The position numbers and the translations under genes were made by a program. This document shows, piece after piece, positions 58,435 to 64,000 of a stretch of 64,000 bases of DNA. How positions within the stretch are numbered: the stretch's first letter is position 1; every line of letters begins with the position of its first letter. A model generated the notes under the pieces. That model did no database searches. It was not told where the DNA came from and saw only the letters and a program-made list of their open reading frames with translations. The stretch comes from SZUA-309 sp965215995 (GTDB taxonomy: Bacteria; Pseudomonadota; Gammaproteobacteria; Pseudomonadales; Azotimanducaceae): assembly GCA_965215995.1 (NCBI GenBank), contig OZ244128.1, forward strand, positions 2,418,001 through 2,482,000, given 5' to 3'.

Positions 58435-58773
58435 ATGGCTGCGTTCCGGCTTGTTCTCGTGGCGCTGTTTCTCTGGGTGGTGGGTTACACCTTTCCCGTC
58501 CTGATGGACCATGGCATTTCGCCGCTCTTTCCGACTTTCTTCGGCGACATGGCAACACTCACCTGGCCAGGACAGTTCAATGCGGACTTCTTGGGGTTTC
58601 TGCTGCTTTCCGGCCTTTGGGTCGCCTGGCGCAATCATTTCTCGCCGGTGGGCCTGGCGCTCGCGGTAGTAGCGGTGCTTGGTGGCATTCCTTTCCTCAC
58701 AGCTTACCTCTTCATTATGAGCTTCATGGTCGATGACGATTTTCGTCTGCTGATCATGGGGCGGGATCGGTAG
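58435..58773 (+). CDS. small membrane protein
   Basis: 112 residues from ATG 58435 with three helices (FRLVLVALFLWVVGYTF, FLGFLLLSGLWVAW, GLALAVVAVLGGIPFLTAYL). Resembles small uncharacterised membrane proteins of marine bacteria; no specific family assigned. Confidence 0.68.
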   Translation: MAAFRLVLVALFLWVVGYTFPVLMDHGISPLFPTFFGDMATLTWPGQFNADFLGFLLLSGLWVAWRNHFSPVGLALAVVAVLGGIPFLTAYLFIMSFMVDDDFRLLIMGRDR

Positions 58774-58777
58774 GTCG

Positions 58778-59245
58778 TTGGGCGCAACTGACTTGAAGGT
58801 CAGCTATCAGGCTGCGCAGGCGCCGCTCGACGACACATATGTGGCCGAGATACTAGGCGTGGCCAAGCGCGTGTTTGAGCGCATCGATGCAGATGACATT
58901 CGCTGGCGCCTCCAACACATGCCGGTGCTCACCGCGTTCGGAGCCCGGCATCAGGGCAGGCTCTGCGGCTTCAAGGTCGGCTATGCCGTCACCTCGCGCC
59001 GGTACAACTCCTGGCTCGGGGGCGTTGATCCGGACTACCGGCGCCGAGGTATTGCTGCAGCGCTGATGCAGCGGCAACACGACTGGGTGTTCGCCAATGG
59101 GTTCGAGGTGATCGAAACGGAGGTGCTGCAGGAAAATCATGCCATGCAGCAGCTGAATGAAGGGGCGGGTTTCAAGGCGGCAGGTGTGCGCTTCGACAAG
59201 CCTGAGGCAAGAATCATCTATCGTAAGTGCAAGTCACGATGTTAA
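58778..59245 (+). CDS. GNAT family N-acetyltransferase
   Basis: 155 residues from TTG 58778. Motif A WLGGVDPDYRRRGIAAALMQ with VLQENHAMQQLNEGAGF after it. The start is uncertain, with no ATG near the N-terminus. Confidence 0.8.
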   Translation: MGATDLKVSYQAAQAPLDDTYVAEILGVAKRVFERIDADDIRWRLQHMPVLTAFGARHQGRLCGFKVGYAVTSRRYNSWLGGVDPDYRRRGIAAALMQRQHDWVFANGFEVIETEVLQENHAMQQLNEGAGFKAAGVRFDKPEARIIYRKCKSRC

Positions 59246-59262
59246 AACGGAGGGAGCAAGAC

Positions 59263-59667
59263 ATGAGCGACGACACAGCGGACCGGCTGGCAATCCAGGA
59301 GCTGATCGCAACCTACAACGACGCGGTGATACGAATGGATCCAGATGCCTGGGGCAGCACCTGGGCGGAAGATGGGGTTTGGTCGCTGCCCGGCATTGCT
59401 GACGGAATTGCCGGTCGGGAGGCGATTGTTGAGACCTGGAAAATGGCGATGAGCCAGTTCGAGTTCGTTGGTTTTTTTGCCTCACCAGGGCCGCTCTCGA
59501 TCGACGGGAATACCGCCCGGGGTACGCTCTACCAGCAGGAGTTCCTGTATTTGAAGGAAGGCGGTGAGCGACAGGTAATTGGTCGCTACACGGACGATTT
59601 CGCGAAAGAGGACGGGCGCTGGTGTTTCAAGAAACGGGTCTATGAGGTGCTGAAAGACAGCAGCTAA
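59263..59667 (+). CDS. SnoaL-like (NTF2 fold) protein
   Basis: 134 residues from ATG 59263, well placed behind GGAGGGAG. Pattern: LAIQELIATYNDAVIRMDPD, WGSTWAEDGVWSLPG, GRYTDDFAKEDGRWCFKKR. Typical SnoaL_4-type layout; possibly a cyclase, hydratase or binding protein. Confidence 0.85.
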   Translation: MSDDTADRLAIQELIATYNDAVIRMDPDAWGSTWAEDGVWSLPGIADGIAGREAIVETWKMAMSQFEFVGFFASPGPLSIDGNTARGTLYQQEFLYLKEGGERQVIGRYTDDFAKEDGRWCFKKRVYEVLKDSS

Positions 59668-59705
59668 CAGCCACGGTAGAGGCGTCGCGTCCAAGGGAGA
59701 GGCCG

Positions 59706-60035
59706 ATGAAATTCAGAGTCAGCAACCGCTCAGCGGTGCAGGTGAATGACGCCCAGGCTGCCGTCACCTTCTATGGCGGCACCCTCGGATTGCCGGTCTC
59801 TACAGAAGAAGGTTTCCAAGCTGTGGCGGCGGGTCCTCTTACCCTCTACATCGATCCGGCCGATCAATCTGACGGCATCGTGCTCGAGCTCGTCACCGAA
59901 GACGTGGAGGCAGCGCGCGTCTATTTGAGCGAGCGGGATTGCAAGGTGCTGCGTTGGGAAGGGGTTGGTGGGGTGTGCCTGATCGAAGATCCGTTCGGTA
60001 TCCGCTTCAATCTCTGGCAGGAGGCAGTGGCGTAA
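59706..60035 (+). CDS. VOC family protein
   Basis: 109 residues, short VOC: SAVQVNDAQAAVTFYGGTLG at the start and CLIEDPFGIRFNL at the end. Preceded by AGGGAGAGG. Ligand unknown. Confidence 0.83.
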   Translation: MKFRVSNRSAVQVNDAQAAVTFYGGTLGLPVSTEEGFQAVAAGPLTLYIDPADQSDGIVLELVTEDVEAARVYLSERDCKVLRWEGVGGVCLIEDPFGIRFNLWQEAVA

Positions 60036-60055
60036 GAGAAATAGTGCCAGTAGCG

Positions 60056-60700
60056 TCAGCGGTTTAACTCTGCCAGCAGTCCGGGGAGCTCCGCCAGGCT
60101 CCGGATCTGATGGGTTGCGCTGCTGAAGTCCTGACCTCGAACGAACTCGCTTTCCACCACCACGCAATCAATGCCTGCGGCCACAGCGGAGCGCAGCCCC
60201 CGTTCTGAGTCTTCCACGACGATGGCCTCCTGAGGCTCGGCACCGAACCGTGCCAGTGCTGCGAGGTACGGGTCTGGTGCCGGTTTGGCCTGCGCGTAGT
60301 CGCCGCTGGCAAGAACGAAGTCCATGTGTTGAACGATCTGCCGCTTGCGGTGAATGAGCTCGAAGTCTTCCCGCTTGGCGGTGGTGACGATGGCCATGGC
60401 GAAATGCTGGCCAAGCGTTTCCAGCACGTCGAGCACTCCGGGGATCTCGATATTCCGTTCGCGCAAAAGTCGTTGGTAGTCCGCGTTGCGCGCATCACGT
60501 CCGGCTGCGATCTGCTCGTCTGTTGCACCCAGCAACCGGGCGCGTTCCCAGGCGGCGCGGCCCATGGCCATGTCCGCCAGGTACTCGGTTAGCTCCAGGG
60601 TGACGCCGAGCCGCGCGATGTGAGCCCGGGTGGCTTCGAAATACAGCGGTTCGGTGTCGACCAGCACGCCGTCGTGATCCCAGAGAATGTAGGACTTCAT
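60056..60700 (-). CDS. HAD superfamily hydrolase (beta-phosphoglucomutase-like)
   Basis: 214 residues from ATG 60700. HAD motif I WDHDGVLVDTEPLYF, motif II IVTTAKRE, motif III with K in AQAKPAPDPY, motif IV IVVEDSERGLRSAVAAG: all four present. Phosphosugar or similar substrate. The only minus-strand gene in the 51.4-64 kb stretch. Starts earlier than 60700 would overlap the divergent VOC fragment. Confidence 0.9.
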   Translation of the reverse strand: MKSYILWDHDGVLVDTEPLYFEATRAHIARLGVTLELTEYLADMAMGRAAWERARLLGATDEQIAAGRDARNADYQRLLRERNIEIPGVLDVLETLGQHFAMAIVTTAKREDFELIHRKRQIVQHMDFVLASGDYAQAKPAPDPYLAALARFGAEPQEAIVVEDSERGLRSAVAAGIDCVVVESEFVRGQDFSSATHQIRSLAELPGLLAELNR

Positions 60701-60773
60701 GGCACGAGGGTAACGACAGTTGCGATCCTGATAAATGGCGGTGAGAATCAATCGCCCCGTCTGGGAGAGAGCC

Positions 60774-61058
60774 ATGGGGACGATCGAACGGGAGAGCGCA
60801 GCAACTGGGCTCGTGTTGAGCGTCGGTGCCGTGTTGCTGGTCAGCCCTGATGCGGCTCGACTGGCCGAATTTTACCGCGGCGCGCTCGGTCTGGCGCTGG
60901 AAGATGAGGTGCACGAATGTGTGCCCCTGCACTACGCCTGCGACCTGGGCGACGTTCATTTCACCATTCATCCAAGTTGCTGCAGAACAGAGAGGATGTC
61001 GATGAGTGACTCGAGAGATGAAGGTGGTATTCGAGGCGATCCGGGAGTCGGCAGGTGA
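60774..61058 (+). pseudogene. truncated VOC family protein
   Basis: 94 residues. The first 60 are a VOC N-terminal half (LSVGAVLLVSPDAARLAEFY, then ALGLALEDEV), but after VHFTIHPS the sequence becomes an unrelated tail (CCRTERMSMSDSRDEGG), and the second half of the domain is missing. Compared with the normal ~130 residues this looks like a gene broken by deletion. It overlaps the next VOC gene by 4 nt. Confidence 0.68.
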
Positions 61059-61459
61059 GCGGTCCGGTTAGCGAAGTCTTCCCGCTCATCTGGACAGACG
61101 ACGTGGAAGGTTTGCTGAGCTGGTGTGTTGAGGTGCTTGGCATGACCGAGTCCTGGCGGGCGCCGGGAGCAGAAGGTCTCGAGCACGCGGAGGTGCTCTG
61201 GCCTGGCGGTAGAGTGAGCATCAATGTGCGCACCGAGACAACACGGGAGACGGGTCCGAGTGGGATATCGCTACGGATCGACAATCCCGATCAAGTGGCC
61301 GCCCTCCACGAACGGGCGGTGAAGGCGGGCGCCGACATCCTGATGGGATTGACCGATAGCCGGGTGGCGTACAGCTTCACGGCACTCGATCCGGATGGTA
61401 ATCAGTGGTGGGTGAACGCTGAGACCGGGTTCCTCGACGAGTTGCGAGACGCACCATGA
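61055..61459 (+). CDS. VOC family protein
   Basis: 134 residues from GTG 61055. Start EVFPLIWTDDVEGLLSWCVE; end FTALDPDGNQWWVNAET. ATGA-type overlaps on both sides (preceding fragment, following GST), so it is co-translated with them. Confidence 0.84.
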   Translation: MSGPVSEVFPLIWTDDVEGLLSWCVEVLGMTESWRAPGAEGLEHAEVLWPGGRVSINVRTETTRETGPSGISLRIDNPDQVAALHERAVKAGADILMGLTDSRVAYSFTALDPDGNQWWVNAETGFLDELRDAP

Positions 61460-62091
61460 GCGAACTGTTGCTTTATCACGCGGTACCGTCCCGCTCGATC
61501 ACCGTGCACTGGATGCTGGAAGAGCTGGGTGTGCCTTATGAGATCAAACGCCTGAGTCTCGAAGCAGAGGATCACAAGCAGCCGGAGTATCTGGCGGTGA
61601 ATCCCATGGGCCGAGTGCCGGCGCTCGTGCACGGCGATCGGATCGTTACCGAGACCGCGGCTATCTGCGCCTATCTGGCGGAGACTTTCCCTGAGGCAGG
61701 CATGGACGTGCCCGCGGGGTCACCTGGTCGGGATCAGTATCTGAGGTGGCTCTTTTTTGCGCCGGTGAGTGCGGAGCCGAGCGTGCTCTGGGAGGCGATG
61801 CCGTTGCCGGAAGAAATGGACTATGAGCCCTTCGCACCGGTTCAGGATGTGGCGAAAGTGCTCGCCGATGCGGTTCGGGATCGGGAGTTCATCGTTGGCG
61901 ATCACATGACGGCGGCGGATGTGCTGATCGGCAGTACCATCATGTGGGGAACGCAACTGATGCCCGTGCTGCCGCCGCACCCGGAGTTACTGGAGTACTG
62001 GGCTCGGCTCGAACAACGCCCGGCCTGGCAGCGCGCCTATGGGGAAGACCAGGCGATCATGGCCGCGAAGGCTGAAGAGGCGTCCACATGA
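61456..62091 (+). CDS. glutathione S-transferase
   Basis: 211 residues. Thioredoxin-like N-terminal domain with the glutathione-site serine in VPSRSITVHWMLEEL, NPMGRVPAL with the cis-proline, and an all-helical C-terminal domain (GDHMTAADVLIGS). Substrate not evident. ATGA overlap with the VOC gene upstream and the hydrolase downstream. Confidence 0.92.
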   Translation: MSELLLYHAVPSRSITVHWMLEELGVPYEIKRLSLEAEDHKQPEYLAVNPMGRVPALVHGDRIVTETAAICAYLAETFPEAGMDVPAGSPGRDQYLRWLFFAPVSAEPSVLWEAMPLPEEMDYEPFAPVQDVAKVLADAVRDREFIVGDHMTAADVLIGSTIMWGTQLMPVLPPHPELLEYWARLEQRPAWQRAYGEDQAIMAAKAEEAST

Positions 62092-62585
62092 AGCCGGTTC
62101 TCGGACTGCCTGGCCGCAATCCTGAGACCGGTCCCTGGATGTCTGACCTGCTGAGCGCGCTTGGCGCTGATGAGGTCGAAGTGGCGCGGTACAGCCACTG
62201 GCAGAGTGGCGGTGAACCCGATCTGGCTCGGGAACTGGCCGAAAACCCGGTCGCCGGACGGGCACTGGTGGTGGCGAAGTCCATGGGCACCATGGTGTTG
62301 CTCGCCGCCGCTGAGCATGGAACGCCGAATCGTGCCGTCCTGATTGGAACGCCGGTTCAAGCCTACACAGGTACGCAGATCGAAGCGTTGCGAGCCCTGG
62401 CGGAGCAGTTCCCGTGCCTCTTTATCCAGCAAACGGACGACTTTACGGGTAGCGCCGCGTCCCTGCGGGCGGTGCTCGGGGAGAAGACGAGCCTGTGCGA
62501 AGTTCCCGGTTCCGATCATGTCTACGCTGATGTGGAGGAACTGGCGGCATTGATTGCGAACTGGCAGGCGTCACTCGATGGGTGA
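62088..62585 (+). CDS. small alpha/beta-hydrolase-like protein
   Basis: 165 residues. GLPGRN at the start and AKSMGTMVLLAAAEHG form a nucleophile-elbow-like segment (serine in KSMGT, one glycine short of GxSxG), then a catalytic-histidine-like VPGSDHVYADVEEL. Resembles short, dienelactone-hydrolase-like folds; enzyme activity uncertain. Confidence 0.68.
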   Translation: MKPVLGLPGRNPETGPWMSDLLSALGADEVEVARYSHWQSGGEPDLARELAENPVAGRALVVAKSMGTMVLLAAAEHGTPNRAVLIGTPVQAYTGTQIEALRALAEQFPCLFIQQTDDFTGSAASLRAVLGEKTSLCEVPGSDHVYADVEELAALIANWQASLDG

Positions 62586-62763
62586 GGTGGTTCGCTTCAA
62601 GAAGCCGTCCAGGAAAGAGAAGGCCAGAGGCAAGACGCTGTGCGGGCGTGGCTTTCACAAGTGGGTGATCGATCAGGACAAGCAGTTCGATGTGAAGGCC
62701 GGCAAGCTCATCACCATCCATCGCTGCAGCCGCTGTGGTGAGACCAGAACCACCGCTACCTGA
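62578..62763 (+). CDS. small zinc-ribbon-like protein
   Basis: 61 residues: MGEVVRFKKPSRKEKARGKT, then LCGRGFHKWVID and IHRCSRCGETRTT, a split cysteine/histidine set (C..H..C..C) as in small zinc ribbons. Overlaps the previous gene by 8 bp. Function unknown. Confidence 0.68.
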   Translation: MGEVVRFKKPSRKEKARGKTLCGRGFHKWVIDQDKQFDVKAGKLITIHRCSRCGETRTTAT

Positions 62764-62802
62764 GCCGACCAGTCGCGCGCGAGATAGAGAGGAGAATCAA
62801 CA

Positions 62803-63228
62803 ATGAACCAGAACGCCATCTTCGCACCGTTCTTCTTGATGATGGGCCTGACGCTGCTGGTGTGGCTGTTCATGTTCGCGAAGCGGATTCCGTTTCTGAA
62901 CAGCGTGGACATCGAGCCGAATGACCTGACCGCAGCAAAGCTTGCGGAGATCTCCCCGCCCTCGGTGATGAATCCATCAGACAACCTGAAAAATCTCTTC
63001 GAGATGCCCGTCCTGTTCTACGTCATGGCGTTGTATCTGTACGCCGTTGGTCAGGTGGACAACGTGCATCTGATTGCCGCCTGGGTGTTCGTGGTGTTCC
63101 GGGCCATTCAAAGTGCCATTCACTGCACGGTGAATATCGTGATGGCCCGCTTTGCAACCTATGCGATCTCCTGCCTGGCTCTCTGGTTCATGGTTGGTCG
63201 GGCGGCGATTGAGTTTTACAGCGGATAG
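62803..63228 (+). CDS. MAPEG family membrane protein
   Basis: 141 residues, four helices. MAPEG pattern with SDNLKNLFEMPVLFYVMALY, WVFVVFRAIQSAIHCTVNIV. Usually linked to glutathione or eicosanoid chemistry; bacterial members are of unknown role. It follows a GST gene by three genes. Confidence 0.88.
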   Translation: MNQNAIFAPFFLMMGLTLLVWLFMFAKRIPFLNSVDIEPNDLTAAKLAEISPPSVMNPSDNLKNLFEMPVLFYVMALYLYAVGQVDNVHLIAAWVFVVFRAIQSAIHCTVNIVMARFATYAISCLALWFMVGRAAIEFYSG

Positions 63229-63238
63229 GAGAACGGCT

Positions 63239-63511
63239 ATGTGTCGAAACATACGAACGCTGCACAACTTCGAGCCGCCTGCGACGGCGGATGAGGTGCA
63301 TGCAGCGGCGTTGCAGTTCGTGCGCAAAATCAGCGGCAGCAACCGGCCATCCAAGACGAACGAGGCGGCATTCGAGCGGGCAGTCGTCGACGTGGAGGCG
63401 GTTGTCAGTCGTCTGCTTGCCGAGCTGGTCACTGAGGCGCCACCTAAGAACCGCGAAGAGGAAACGGCCAAGGCGAGGGCTCGGGCTGCCCGGCGATTCG
63501 GCACGTCTTGA
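63239..63511 (+). CDS. DUF2277 family protein
   Basis: 90 residues from ATG 63239: MCRNIRTLHNFEPPATADEV, AAALQFVRKISGSNRPSKTN, and a closing RARAARRFG. Family of unknown function, often near DNA-repair or redox genes. Confidence 0.9.
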   Translation: MCRNIRTLHNFEPPATADEVHAAALQFVRKISGSNRPSKTNEAAFERAVVDVEAVVSRLLAELVTEAPPKNREEETAKARARAARRFGTS

Positions 63512-63544
63512 AACAGAAAACGGCACAATCGTGAAGGCACGCCG

Positions 63545-64000
63545 ATGAAAAAACAGGCGATACTCGTAATCGATATGCAGCGGGGTCTGGTTCTCGGTGC
63601 GTATCGACAGGACGAGCTGGTGGCCACCGTAAACGGGCTGATCAGGCGTGGTCGTGCCGCGGACGTGCCTGTTGTGTTCGTGCAGCACAATCATGCTACC
63701 TTCAAGCCCATGATGCGCGGCAACCGGGGCTGGGAGATCTTCGATGCCCTCGATCGGCGTCCGGACGATCCGGTAGTAGAGAAGGAAGCCTGCGACGCTT
63801 TCTACGAGACCTCGCTGGACGCCACGCTGCAAGCACTTGGAGCCGAAGAGCTGCTGATCACAGGCCTGCAAACGGAATACTGCGTGGATACGGCCTGCCG
63901 CGCTGCCCTCTCCTACGGCTATGACGTGGTGCTGGTGGAAGACGGCCACTCCACTGGCGACTCGGACATGCCTGCGGCAGACATCGTTCGCCATCACAAC
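63545..64000 (+). CDS. isochorismatase-family cysteine hydrolase, partial at window edge
   Basis: Open frame from ATG 63545 to the end of the window (152 codons seen). Family motifs: catalytic aspartate in AILVIDMQRGLV, lysine region in VVEKEACDAFYETSLD, and the nucleophile in GLQTEYCVDTACRAAL. The 3' end lies outside the window. Confidence 0.88.
   Translation, partial: MKKQAILVIDMQRGLVLGAYRQDELVATVNGLIRRGRAADVPVVFVQHNHATFKPMMRGNRGWEIFDALDRRPDDPVVEKEACDAFYETSLDATLQALGAEELLITGLQTEYCVDTACRAALSYGYDVVLVEDGHSTGDSDMPAADIVRHHN

Noticed and set aside
59664..59690. Possible further attC remnant (AGCTAACAGCCACGGTAGAG then GCGTC)
   Set aside because: It has RYYYAAC-like and GTAGAGGCG-like ends but the arms do not match the family well enough to distinguish from chance.

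Overview
The window looks like the chromosome of a free-living, probably marine or aquatic, gammaproteobacterium. This rests on GC-rich core genes and on gene order known from that class: coxBA-ctaG-coxC-SURF1-cyoE-SCO, then thrB/DUF2782/polA/engB/cytochrome c4/dsbA/endonuclease. I cannot name the genus.

Region 1 (1-30487) is housekeeping. It carries an aa3-type cytochrome c oxidase operon with its copper and heme assembly factors (no ctaA heme A synthase is present), an ergothioneine pair (egtB, egtD), homoserine kinase, DNA polymerase I, EngB GTPase, diheme cytochrome c4, DsbA, a lipoprotein-type PQQ alcohol dehydrogenase with a fused cytochrome c, the pyruvate dehydrogenase E1 gene aceE without aceF, a sulfotransferase, an OmpA-like protein with a coiled-coil partner, an MFS transporter, a folate-ligase-like protein, a phosphodiesterase and an amidase.

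Region 2 (30505-51380) is a chromosomal (sedentary) integron and the main discovery here. A complete tyrosine-recombinase integron integrase (intI, minus strand, all catalytic residues present) is followed by an attI junction near 31673 and about 35 gene cassettes. Each cassette is bounded by attC sites that share a GCCTAAC...GTTAGGC frame. Twenty-two attC sites are full length (95-99 bp) and fall into two structural families. The distal third of the array is decaying, with truncated, tandem-duplicated or mutated attC sites. Cargo is mostly small proteins of unknown function: lipoproteins, secreted and membrane proteins, a HEPN-like protein, Nudix, VOC, P-loop kinase-like and YjbR-like proteins. 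There are also five toxin-antitoxin modules (three HigBA/RelE-like, one BrnTA, one reverse-oriented HigB-like pair). Each TA module has its own sigma70-type promoter placed so that the toxin start codon lies at or within a few bases of the predicted transcription start, implying leaderless mRNAs. Many plus-strand cassette genes take their stop codon from the attC site itself.

Region 3 (51389-64000) continues with the same families of small accessory genes (GFA, VOC, GNAT, P-loop kinase, Nudix, SnoaL, cupin, YjbR, DUF2277, MAPEG, GST, isochorismatase). Almost all are on the plus strand, many with ATGA-type overlaps, but recognisable attC sites are absent apart from a 24-bp remnant at 53261. 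I read this as an older, ameliorated part of the same array in which the attC sites have been lost and the cassettes have become operon-like. This is an inference. The last gene runs off the right edge.
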